A DNA stretch of 64,000 nucleotides from Peptoclostridium acidaminophilum DSM 3953. GTDB lineage: Bacteria; Bacillota; Clostridia; Peptostreptococcales; Peptostreptococcaceae. The notes under the pieces are model-generated. The model saw nothing but the letters and a program-made list of their open reading frames with translations. It had not been told where the DNA came from and ran no database searches. A program made the translations under genes and the position numbers. Location: assembly GCF_000597865.1 (NCBI RefSeq), contig NZ_CP007452.1:2053183-2117182 (forward strand), written 5' to 3'. Of the stretch, positions 50,353 through 58,133 are shown one piece after another. Every line of letters begins with the position of its first letter. Position 1 is the first letter of the stretch.

Positions 50353-51708
50353 TTATTTATGGCCTGCGCCAAACATTTTTCTGTCTATGAAGCCTGTGTC
50401 GAACTTGTTTTCCACGAAAAACTCGTCGCTGAGTATTTCTCTCTGGAAGTCTATGTTTGTCTCGATGCCCATTACTATCGTCTCATCGAGCACCCTTTTC
50501 ATCCTGTTTATGGCTTCATGCCTGTTCCTGCCCCATACTATAAGCTTGCCTATCATGGAGTCGTATGTCGGTGGTATCTTGTAGCCGCTGTATATGTGCG
50601 AGTCTACACGAACGCCATAGCCTCCCGGGAAGTAAAAGTCATTCACAGTCCCCGGACAAGGCCTGAAGCCGTGGCTTACGTCCTCGGCGTTGATCCTGCA
50701 CTCTATTGCGTGGCCGTTTATTTTTATGTCCTCCTGCGTAAATGACAGCTTTTCACCTGATGCTATCATTATCTGCTCTCTTACTATGTCCACGCCTGTG
50801 ACCATCTCCGTGACGGGATGCTCAACCTGTATCCTCGTGTTCATCTCTATGAAATAGAAGTTCTTGTCCTTGTCCACGAGGAACTCAACCGTGCCGGCGT
50901 TGACATAGCCTACGGCTTTGGCTCCCTTTACGGCCGCGTCTCCCATCTGCTTTCTTATCTGATCGTCGATAAGCGCGCTTGGAGCCTCCTCGAGCACCTT
51001 CTGGTTCCTTCTTTGGAGCGAGCAGTCCCTCTCGCCAAGGTGCACCACGTTGCCGTGCGAATCCGCAATAATCTGAACCTCTACGTGCCTTGGGTTTTCT
51101 ATGAGCTTTTCCACGTACATTGAGTTGTCCCCGAAGGCCACAGCCGATTCCGACTGTGCAACGCTAAAGCCCTTTATGAATTCGTCCCTGTTTCTGGCGA
51201 CTCTCATTCCTCTTCCGCCGCCTCCGCTGACTGCCTTGATCATGACAGGGAAGCCTATCTTCTCGGCCTCGACAAGCGCCTCTTTGGCGTCTGTGATGCT
51301 GCCCTCCATTCCCGGAACTACGGGAACTCCGGCCTCTATCATTGTCTTTCTGGCCTGGGCCTTGTCGCCCATTTTTATTATGTGATCCTCTGTAGGGCCT
51401 ATGAATATTATGTCCTCATCCCTGCACCTTTTGACGAAAGTGGTGTTCTCCGAGAGGAAGCCATAGCCCGGGTGTATTGCGTCGGCGCCCATAACGAGCG
51501 CCGCGCTTATTATGCTGTCCATGTTCAGATAGCTCTTAGTCGATATTGCCGGGCCTATACATACCGATTCGTCGGCTATATGCACATGCAGAGAGTCCCT
51601 GTCCATTTCGGAGTAGACGGCCACAGTCTTTATGCCCATCTCCTTGCACGCCCTTATTATCCTTACTGCTATTTCACCCCTATTTGCAACGAGTACCTTG
51701 CTAATCAT
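50353..51708 (-). CDS. accC: Biotin carboxylase subunit of acetyl-CoA carboxylase
   Basis: 451 aa, typical length. N-terminus ISKVLVANRGEIAVRIIRAC, ATP-grasp glycine loop KAVSGGGGRGMRV, EMNTRIQVEHPVTE and ECRINAED are all present. It carboxylates the biotin on AccB with ATP and bicarbonate. Its Shine-Dalgarno (AGGAGGTAG) is made of the last codons and stop of accB, so translation is coupled. Confidence 0.97.
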   Translation of the reverse strand: MISKVLVANRGEIAVRIIRACKEMGIKTVAVYSEMDRDSLHVHIADESVCIGPAISTKSYLNMDSIISAALVMGADAIHPGYGFLSENTTFVKRCRDEDIIFIGPTEDHIIKMGDKAQARKTMIEAGVPVVPGMEGSITDAKEALVEAEKIGFPVMIKAVSGGGGRGMRVARNRDEFIKGFSVAQSESAVAFGDNSMYVEKLIENPRHVEVQIIADSHGNVVHLGERDCSLQRRNQKVLEEAPSALIDDQIRKQMGDAAVKGAKAVGYVNAGTVEFLVDKDKNFYFIEMNTRIQVEHPVTEMVTGVDIVREQIMIASGEKLSFTQEDIKINGHAIECRINAEDVSHGFRPCPGTVNDFYFPGGYGVRVDSHIYSGYKIPPTYDSMIGKLIVWGRNRHEAINRMKRVLDETIVMGIETNIDFQREILSDEFFVENKFDTGFIDRKMFGAGHK

Positions 51709-51713
51709 AATTT

Positions 51714-52175
51714 CTACCTCCTGATTTTCATAAGAGGCTGACCGTATTCAACAATGTCCTCGTTTACAACTAGTATCTCGACTATTTCGCCTGCTTCTTC
51801 GCTTTCTATCTCGTTCATTATCTTCATGGCTTCTATTATGCAAAGCGTGTCGCCCTTGGCAACCTTGTCTCCGACCTTTACGAACGCCGGAGTTCCCGGG
51901 CTTGAAGATCCATAGAAGGTTCCAACTATAGGCGATTTGACTATGTAGAGGTCTTCAGCCGGAGCCGCCTCTACTATGGCTGCAGGAGCCGGAGATACTG
52001 CCACTGGCGCTGCCGCGGCAGCCCTTGGCGCCTCAGGGGCGTTGTAGACTACTGCCGGCGCTGCTTCTGCAGTCTTGCTTATCTTTATCTTGAAGTTGCC
52101 TTCTTCCATTTCGAATTTTTGTACTCCGCTGGCATCCAGCGCGTGTATTAGCTCTTTTATATCTTTAATATCCAA
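51714..52175 (-). CDS. accB: Biotin carboxyl carrier protein
   Basis: 153 aa. N-terminal helix, Ala/Pro-rich linker at about 45-80, and a C-terminal biotinyl domain with EAMKIMNEI; Lys118 is the expected biotin attachment site. First gene of the acc operon; the promoter and a FapR-like operator lie upstream at 52231-52293. Confidence 0.96.
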   Translation of the reverse strand: MDIKDIKELIHALDASGVQKFEMEEGNFKIKISKTAEAAPAVVYNAPEAPRAAAAAPVAVSPAPAAIVEAAPAEDLYIVKSPIVGTFYGSSSPGTPAFVKVGDKVAKGDTLCIIEAMKIMNEIESEEAGEIVEILVVNEDIVEYGQPLMKIRR

Positions 52176-52230
52176 AATTGTTACCTCCGAATTCGCATGA
52201 TCTCAACGCTCTAGAAATCATGACTTGATT

Positions 52231-52247
52231 TTAGTATCTGGTGCTAA
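52231..52247. promoter_or_regulatory. FapR-like operator of the acc operon
   Basis: TTAGTATCTGGTGCTAA matches the known FapR box (TTAGTACCTGATACTAA type) as a 17-bp inverted repeat. It lies about 12-27 nt downstream of the predicted transcription start, a roadblock position. FapR releases DNA on malonyl-CoA binding, so this would give feed-forward control of malonyl-CoA synthesis. fapR itself is not in the window. Confidence 0.8.
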
Positions 52248-52264
52248 TTAGACATATGTAAAAT

Positions 52265-52293
52265 ATTATATCAATTTTCACATAAATTTTCAA
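52265..52293 (-). promoter_or_regulatory. Promoter of accBCDA
   Basis: TTGAAA (complement of 52288-52293) and TATAAT (complement of 52265-52270) with a 17-nt spacer; leader to accB about 80 nt. Confidence 0.82.
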
Positions 52294-52407
52294 TCTTATA
52301 GACATTTACGATTTTGCGCATAGAAAATTATTATACCACAAAATGACTCCGGCAGGATATTTGCACGCTGCTTTATCCTGCTCAGAGTCATAATGCGAAA
52401 ACCCCTT

Positions 52408-53949
52408 TTATCTCTTTTGAAGAGCCTTTTCTATTTCATCTATTGTATGCTCTAGAACCTTCACTCTGGCGTATCTTTTGCAGTTGGACTCGACTATGGT
52501 CCACGGGGCGAAGGTGGTGCTTGTCCTAAAGAGCATCTCGTCGACGGCGTCCTTGTAGCTGTCCCAGTTGTATCTGTTGCGCCAGTCCTCGTCGGATATC
52601 TTCCACGTCTTGTTGGGGTCTGCCGCCCTCTGGTTGAAACGCTTGAGCTGCTCCTCCCTGTCTATGTGTATCCAGTATTTGAGGAACACCGTGCCAAAGT
52701 TGACTATGTGCTCTTCCATGTCGTTTATCTCCCTGTAGGCGCGCTTCCACTCCGCCTCGCTGCAGTAGCCTTCAACTCGCTCGACTAGAACCCTTCCGTA
52801 CCAGCTCCGGTCGAATATGGCTATGTGTCCGGTCTTGGGCATCTCCTTCCAGAACCGCCACAGGTAGTGATGGTTTTTTTCGGTGTCGTTTGGTGAGCTT
52901 ATGGGCACGACGTCGTATCCCCGCGGGTCGAGCGATGCTGCCAGGCGCTTTATGTTGCCGCCCTTTCCTGCCGCGTCCCAGCCCTCGTATACTATGACTA
53001 CCGGAATCTTAGCCCTGTAGAGTTCGTTGCCCAGCAGCCTCATCTTGCACTGCAGCTTTGCTATACGCTTTTCATACTCCTGCTTGTCCATTGAGAGCGA
53101 AAGGTCCACCTTGTCTATCACCGAGGATTTGATGCCGTTCAGCTTGAGGCTCGAGCCGTTTCCCGCGGTTTCATGGGGTTCCTGGCTTCTCATATTCCTT
53201 ATTATCTGGGCGTTCGCGACTATCTCCCTTTGCCTGTCTATCCTTGCAAGCCCGGTTTCCATGCCCTCTATGAAGCTCATTAGCGTCTTTATTATCCCGA
53301 ACCTGTAGTCCTCGCACTCTACTATGGTCCACGGCGAGCGCTCGGTGTCCGTCTCCTCTATGGCTCTTTGCATGGCCTGCATGTAGGCTTCATATTTTTT
53401 GTTCTGTCTCTTGTCGGATTCCCTTATCCTCCACGCTGTGGCGGGATTCTTCCCCATCCTCTCCTGTCTCTTTTTTTGCTCTTCACGGCTTATGTGGAGG
53501 AAGAACTTGAGTATTATGAAGCCGTCTTCATAAAGTACGCGCTCGAAGGAGTTTATCTCTCCGTATGAGGTTTCAAGGGCCTCGCCCTTTACGATTCCCT
53601 CGGCTGCATCGTCCATGATCCTCCTGTACCAGCTCCGGTCGAACACTGCCATGTCGCCTTTTTCAGGCGTCTTTGTCCAGAATCTCCACAGGAACGGCCT
53701 TCTCATTTCCTCTTCGTTTTCCTCATGCATTGTGAAAACGCTGAAATATCTGGGGTTCAGGGGGAGTATGAGCTCGTTTATTATCCGCCCCTTGCCCGAG
53801 GCGTCCCAGCCCTCGAATACTACTATTACAGGCACGCCCTTGTCCTTGGCCTCGCGCTGAAGCTGGCCCAGGCGTATTTCTATGTCTTTCATTATCTTGT
53901 TGTATTCTTTCTTTTCGATTTGTTTTGAAAGGTCTATCTTCTCGAACAT
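52408..53949 (-). CDS. pap: Polyphosphate:AMP phosphotransferase (two-domain PPK2)
   Basis: 513 aa made of two fused PPK2 domains. Walker A motifs are GWDASGKG (about residue 48) and GWDAAGKG (about 325); Walker B-like lid motifs are FDRSWYRRI and FDRSWYGRV. Fused two-domain PPK2 proteins are typically polyphosphate:AMP phosphotransferases (class II), making ADP from AMP and polyphosphate. The second domain is usually the catalytic one. Cytoplasmic, monocistronic. Start is preceded only by a weak GGGA. Confidence 0.92.
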   Translation of the reverse strand: MFEKIDLSKQIEKKEYNKIMKDIEIRLGQLQREAKDKGVPVIVVFEGWDASGKGRIINELILPLNPRYFSVFTMHEENEEEMRRPFLWRFWTKTPEKGDMAVFDRSWYRRIMDDAAEGIVKGEALETSYGEINSFERVLYEDGFIILKFFLHISREEQKKRQERMGKNPATAWRIRESDKRQNKKYEAYMQAMQRAIEETDTERSPWTIVECEDYRFGIIKTLMSFIEGMETGLARIDRQREIVANAQIIRNMRSQEPHETAGNGSSLKLNGIKSSVIDKVDLSLSMDKQEYEKRIAKLQCKMRLLGNELYRAKIPVVIVYEGWDAAGKGGNIKRLAASLDPRGYDVVPISSPNDTEKNHHYLWRFWKEMPKTGHIAIFDRSWYGRVLVERVEGYCSEAEWKRAYREINDMEEHIVNFGTVFLKYWIHIDREEQLKRFNQRAADPNKTWKISDEDWRNRYNWDSYKDAVDEMLFRTSTTFAPWTIVESNCKRYARVKVLEHTIDEIEKALQKR

Positions 53950-54079
53950 AGTTCCCGAATGCGCCCTTGACCGGCCGCTCCGGAGTCACCCCCTGTTTGT
54001 AGTTAATTCTTTTTTTTATACCCCGTTTTCTGGGTATCAAATATTCATAGGGAAATCAAGTGAAATCCAACTGAATAAA

Positions 54080-54107
54080 TGAATCCAATGGAATAAACGG
54101 CCTTTAA
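54080..54107. repeat. Dispersed 27-28-bp repeat, copy 1
   Basis: TGAATCCAATGGAATAAACG followed by GCCTTTAA; matches 61803-61829 (TGAATCCAATTAATAAACGG then CCTTTAA) with one two-base difference and one gap. It lies upstream of the lipoprotein gene. Confidence 0.6.
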
Positions 54108-54201
54108 ATTTCATTTTGTGATTTCCATTTGGATTCACATGCCACAGTCAGAACAGTAGAACCACCTTGGTGTTCAGCTATGTGGGGAGGAGGAACGCGA
54201 A

Positions 54202-55215
54202 ATGAAGAATAAATATACATCAATTATGGGATTGTGTTTGATTGTTGTCATGGCGCTTGGGGGGTGCAAGGCTGAGCCACCTGCGGATATTCTCAAGAAG
54301 TCATTCGAGAAGACGGTTAAGATTGAAAGTGCGAGGCAGAGCTTTACCGCAAATTTGCATATGGATCTTAGCGGGGCTTCCGAGCAGGAGATGCAGGCCC
54401 TATCGCTTATGCGAGATGTGGTTTTAAAGAGTGACACTGCTTTTTTATCTGCAGGAGCCGAATCTGCCGGGGATTTTTCAATACATTCCGACGGCATAAC
54501 TTACGAGGGCAAGGTTTTTATGCGGGATGGGAAGTCGATAATGAAGCTCCCCGCAATGGACAAATATGTGGTTTTTGATTCGCAGGGCTACAACAAAAAA
54601 GACATTGATGACATGAAGCAGCTCAGCTTGCAGCTTTCAACGCTAATGCTCGAAATTGCAGGCGAGGATGCAATAACTGTCGAAAACAACGTGTCAACCG
54701 AGTCGCCTCAGGGAAGCTTCAGGGGCAAGCGCATAAGCTTTTCTATGAGCGACAGCGAGCTCAAGGATTTTGTGAAAAAGGCGGCATTCCTGATACTTGA
54801 AAACGACTCGTTCAAGGAGAACATGAAGGAGAGCATTCGGATTCAAATGCAAATGCAGGGCGAGGTATACAGCGAAGCGGAGGCCGACAAAAAGCTCAAG
54901 GAGTTCCAGGACGAGATTGAAACCGGCGTTGGCCAGCTCTACAAGGTTGTTCAATTCGACGGATTGAGCGTAGATTACGTTATAGACAAGGACTACAACA
55001 TAAGGAGCTCGAAAATGAAACTCAAGATGCGCGTTGACGATCCGCAGACTTCAAGGTATGTTGACATGACATTAGATATTGATTCGAACCTTTGGGACAT
55101 AGGAAAGAAGGCGAAGCTCGACATTCCTGACATCACATCTGAAAATTCGGTTGACTGGAGCGAGATGAGCGGCTTCATGCCCGCAGGAGCTGAAGCTCAG
55201 GTGCCACAGGAGTAG
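54202..55215 (+). CDS. Lipoprotein of unknown function (DUF6612-like)
   Basis: 337 aa. Lipoprotein signal with lipobox LGGC (Cys at residue 22-23), RBS GGGGAGGAGG. The mature part resembles outer-face LolA/LppX-like lipoproteins of Firmicutes: amphipathic beta-strands (ARQSFTANLHMDLSGASEQE, VDYVIDKDYNIRSSKMKLKM) and a Met-rich stretch MKESIRIQMQMQ. Anchored on the outer face of the membrane; ligand unknown. Followed by an XRE regulator on the same strand. Confidence 0.8.
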   Translation: MKNKYTSIMGLCLIVVMALGGCKAEPPADILKKSFEKTVKIESARQSFTANLHMDLSGASEQEMQALSLMRDVVLKSDTAFLSAGAESAGDFSIHSDGITYEGKVFMRDGKSIMKLPAMDKYVVFDSQGYNKKDIDDMKQLSLQLSTLMLEIAGEDAITVENNVSTESPQGSFRGKRISFSMSDSELKDFVKKAAFLILENDSFKENMKESIRIQMQMQGEVYSEAEADKKLKEFQDEIETGVGQLYKVVQFDGLSVDYVIDKDYNIRSSKMKLKMRVDDPQTSRYVDMTLDIDSNLWDIGKKAKLDIPDITSENSVDWSEMSGFMPAGAEAQVPQE

Positions 55216-55401
55216 CCTCTTGTCCAAAGCAGGATTCAGGCGCTGCTGCATGGACTTCTTGTTAATTATGTTAACTTCGTGCAAAGTTGTGGAATTTGGC
55301 GCTTCAAGGTAGTATAATGGTTTTAGGGATCATACTTTAGGGATAATACTTTTAGCTCGTAACATTACACTGTAGATGACACTGTAAAAGGGGGCTTGCG
55401 A

Positions 55402-55629
55402 ATGCTTAATGGGAATAAGATAAGGGAATTCAGACTTAGTCTCGGTTACACCGCAAAGGATATAGAGGTTCTGACGCAGGATCAAAAGTACGGAACTTGC
55501 ATTTCCAAATCGTATCTCGAGGAGCTGGAAAGAGGAGACAAGAAAAACCCGAGCTTCCAAAAGGTAGTTGTGCTTGCCAGCATTCTGGGCTGCAAGCTTG
55601 ACGAACTCATCACCTCTTATGAGCATTAA
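55402..55629 (+). CDS. XRE-family helix-turn-helix regulator
   Basis: 75 aa from ATG 55402 (AAAAGGGGG 8 nt upstream). A single HTH_3/Cro-type fold: KIREFRLSLGYTAKDIEVL, ISKSYLEELERGDKKNPSF and LASILGCKLDELI. It lacks any ligand domain. It probably binds DNA as a dimer; target unknown. Followed by a shared terminator (55660-55698). Confidence 0.88.
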   Translation: MLNGNKIREFRLSLGYTAKDIEVLTQDQKYGTCISKSYLEELERGDKKNPSFQKVVVLASILGCKLDELITSYEH

Positions 55630-55659
55630 CTTTATTGTGACTTTATTGTTTAAATCATA

Positions 55660-55702
55660 AAATCCAGGGACGGCCGATTAATGGGCTTCCCTGGATTTCT
55701 TT
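55660..55702. terminator. Bidirectional terminator
   Basis: AAATCCAGGGA (55660-55670) pairs with TCCCTGGATTT (55688-55698), with a 17-nt loop and CTTTT after. Lies between convergent XRE and methyltransferase genes. Confidence 0.82.
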
Positions 55703-55718
55703 TGTTAAATATGGTATT

Positions 55719-56897
55719 CTATTCTGCGCTTTCAGCGTTGCTTTCCGTTTCAATGCTTTTCTTTCTTGGAGGCCTGGGCCCGAAATACTGGTAGTAGTAG
55801 CATTTTATTCTTCCGTTATAGAGCTTCCTGTTCTTGCTCGCCTTCTTGCCGAAGCTCCTTTCGAAATCCTCGCTCGAAGTTATCACGTAGTATGACCACG
55901 TGTCAAGTTTTCCAAATGCCTTGCCCATTTCCTCATAGAGCCTCAGAACGCTCTCCCTCTCGCTCATTCTTTCTCCGTAAGGCGGGTTGCATATTATCTT
56001 GCCGTACTTCTTGGAGGAGCTCAGCTCCTGCATTGGCCTCGATTGGAAGTGTATATGCTCGTCCACTCCTGCGTTTTCCGCGTTTTGCATGGCGCTTTTT
56101 ACGAGCCTGCCGTCTATGTCGTAGCCTTCTATGCTCATCTGTGCGTCATGGTCTATGGCTTCGTAGGCTTCCTTTTTTAACTTCTTCCACATGCCGTCCG
56201 GAATCATGTCCCATTTTTCAGATGCGAAGCTTCTTGAAAGACCGGGCGCTATGTTCGCCCCTATCATGGCGGCCTCTATCGGTATTGTGCCGGAGCCGCA
56301 GAAAGGGTCTATAAGGGCTATGTCGCTCTTCCACTTGCTTATTATTATAAGTCCGGCAGCGAGCGTCTCTTTTATTGGAGCCTCGCCAAAGCCTTCCCTG
56401 TAGCCTCTCTTGTGGAGTCCCGCGCCGCTTGTGTCTATCGACACGGTAACGACGTCTTTGAGTATTGACACGTGTATTGGATACTTGGCTCCCGTCTCGG
56501 CAAACCATTCCTTGTTGTAGGTCTGCTTGAGGCTCTCGACGGTCGCCTTCTTTGTTATGGCCTGTATGTCTGACAGGCTGAAGAGCTTCGAATTCACTGA
56601 CTTGGCGTCAGCCACCGGAAACTCGGCGTCCTCTGGTATTATGTCCGACCAGGGAAGCGCCTTAGTCTGCTGGAAGAGCTGCTCGAAGGTTGTAGCCCTG
56701 AAGCTGCCCATCTTGAGGTACACCCTGTCTGCACATCTGAGCCAGAGGTTGCATTTGCAGATTGCCGCCTCGTCTCCTGTGAAGGTGACCTTGCCATTTT
56801 CTACTGTTACTTTGTCGTACCCTAGCGCTTTTATCTCGTCGGCCACTACCGATTCGAGACCGAATGCGGCCGTGGCTATGATTTCATATTTTCCCAT
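55719..56897 (-). CDS. THUMP-domain class I RNA methyltransferase (RlmL/YpsC-like)
   Basis: 392 aa from ATG 56897 (GGGAG at 7 nt); two residues longer if ATG 56903 is used. N-terminal ferredoxin-like and THUMP regions (about 1-155), then the Rossmann methyltransferase with DPFCGSGTIPIEAAMIGANI (SAM site, GSG) and CNPPYGERM (NPPY catalytic motif). This family methylates guanine N2 in 23S rRNA. A basic/acidic tail follows. Upstream of it on the same strand lies the mazG-like gene. Confidence 0.92.
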   Translation of the reverse strand: MGKYEIIATAAFGLESVVADEIKALGYDKVTVENGKVTFTGDEAAICKCNLWLRCADRVYLKMGSFRATTFEQLFQQTKALPWSDIIPEDAEFPVADAKSVNSKLFSLSDIQAITKKATVESLKQTYNKEWFAETGAKYPIHVSILKDVVTVSIDTSGAGLHKRGYREGFGEAPIKETLAAGLIIISKWKSDIALIDPFCGSGTIPIEAAMIGANIAPGLSRSFASEKWDMIPDGMWKKLKKEAYEAIDHDAQMSIEGYDIDGRLVKSAMQNAENAGVDEHIHFQSRPMQELSSSKKYGKIICNPPYGERMSERESVLRLYEEMGKAFGKLDTWSYYVITSSEDFERSFGKKASKNRKLYNGRIKCYYYQYFGPRPPRKKSIETESNAESAE

Positions 56898-56931
56898 TTG
56901 CATCTCCCGTTTGTTTTATTGTTTGCTTGCC

Positions 56932-57264
56932 CTATTTGTCGCGCGACTTGATATATCCCTTGTCTATGAGCTTTTGTATGTGCTCCTCGACCTTCTGGTC
57001 TATGTCCACGCCGTACTCCTCCTCGAGCACGAAGCACATGGATATTGTTGTCTGAGCCACATCGAGCAGCTCCTTTGCTATCTCGTCGAGCACTTCCTTT
57101 TGTGTCATGCTGACCTTCTCGCCGCTGATGCCCCTGAATTTACCTATGGCGCGTGCCAGCTCGCCCTGCTCCTCGGCAACCTTCAGCGCCGTGCTCTCTA
57201 GCGACGGCGAAAGTCCGTCAAGCTTTGGAAGGCTTATTGTCTTGAATTTGAGGTGTCTTTTCAT
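56932..57264 (-). CDS. MazG-like nucleotide pyrophosphohydrolase
   Basis: 110 aa all-helical protein. The metal-binding pattern EEQGELARAIGKFRG with EIAKELLDVAQTTI (ExxE...ExxD) is of the MazG/dUTPase-like class, shortened to a single domain. It may hydrolyse aberrant NTPs. RBS CTGGAGGAG. It lies 35 nt upstream of the methyltransferase gene, probably one operon. Confidence 0.85.
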   Translation of the reverse strand: MKRHLKFKTISLPKLDGLSPSLESTALKVAEEQGELARAIGKFRGISGEKVSMTQKEVLDEIAKELLDVAQTTISMCFVLEEEYGVDIDQKVEEHIQKLIDKGYIKSRDK

Positions 57265-57323
57265 GCTGATTTCTCCTCCAGATATATGCTAAAACAAGTA
57301 TACCACAAGCTTATTGATTGTTG

Positions 57324-57980
57324 TTAACGCAAGTTGACGCATTCTGAAAGTTTGTCAATATCAGCTTCCAGCAGGCTCCTCACCCGCATGTCGGCTCTTT
57401 CCAGGCTGTTTTCGGCCTCTACTCCGACGCTTACCATGCCGGCGCTCCTGGCAGCCTCTATTCCCGAAGCCGCGTCTTCAAATACGGCGCACTCGCTCGG
57501 GGACTCGCAGAGCAGCCCGGCGCACAGCAGGAATATCTGGGGATCGGGCTTAGCCCTGCTTATCATGCTGCCGTCGACTATGGCGTCAAAATACATCCCT
57601 ATGCCCAGCCTGTCTATTACCTCCCTGGCGTTCTTGCTTGAGGATGCAAGCCCAAGCTTGAGTCCTTTATTTCTCAGCTCGCGCAGGAGCTCCAGCGCGC
57701 CTTCGAGTATGTCCTTCTCGCTCAGGCCTGCTATATACTCCCTGTACCAGGTGTTTTTGAGCTCGATAAGGCTTTCGAATTGTTCCTTTGTGACACTCAT
57801 GCCCTTCATGCGGAGCAAGAGCCTGAGCGATTCAATCCTCGAAACTCCCCTCAGGCAGTTGTTCTCTTCCTCTGAAAGGTCGCTGCCAAGGCTCTCCATG
57901 AGCCTTTTCCATGCGAGAAAGTGATATCTGGATGTGTCTACTATGACGCCGTCCAGGTCGAATATGCAGGCTCTTAGCAT
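57324..57980 (-). CDS. pgmB: Beta-phosphoglucomutase
   Basis: 218 aa HAD-family protein. Motif I DLDGVIVDTSRYHFLAWKRL (nucleophile Asp and acid/base Asp), the cap residue region RGVSRIESL, motif II GLASSSKNAREVID and motif III KPDPQIF with VFEDAASGIEAARSAGM. It converts beta-glucose-1-phosphate to glucose-6-phosphate. It is divergent from the GH65 phosphorylase gene that makes beta-glucose-1-phosphate, so the two act in sequence. Confidence 0.93.
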   Translation of the reverse strand: MLRACIFDLDGVIVDTSRYHFLAWKRLMESLGSDLSEEENNCLRGVSRIESLRLLLRMKGMSVTKEQFESLIELKNTWYREYIAGLSEKDILEGALELLRELRNKGLKLGLASSSKNAREVIDRLGIGMYFDAIVDGSMISRAKPDPQIFLLCAGLLCESPSECAVFEDAASGIEAARSAGMVSVGVEAENSLERADMRVRSLLEADIDKLSECVNLR

Positions 57981-58036
57981 CTTTGGCGCCTCCCAATTAT
58001 TGTGATTAAATCCGATGAAAACCGGCCATATATTCC

Positions 58037-58081
58037 TTGGATTCGCTTATCTGTTTGTTATAATACCCTTTTTGGGGTATT
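58037..58081 (+). promoter_or_regulatory. GH65 promoter with overlapping palindrome
   Basis: TTGGAT (58037-58042) and TATAAT (58059-58064) with a 16-nt spacer. A palindrome AATACCC (58062-58068)/GGGTATT (58075-58081) overlaps the -10 box and start site, as a repressor operator would. Regulator unknown. Confidence 0.7.
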
Positions 58082-58133
58082 ATTCAGTAAGAATGCTAAA
58101 TTTTTGGAATATTTCATTTTTGGAGGTAATGCG

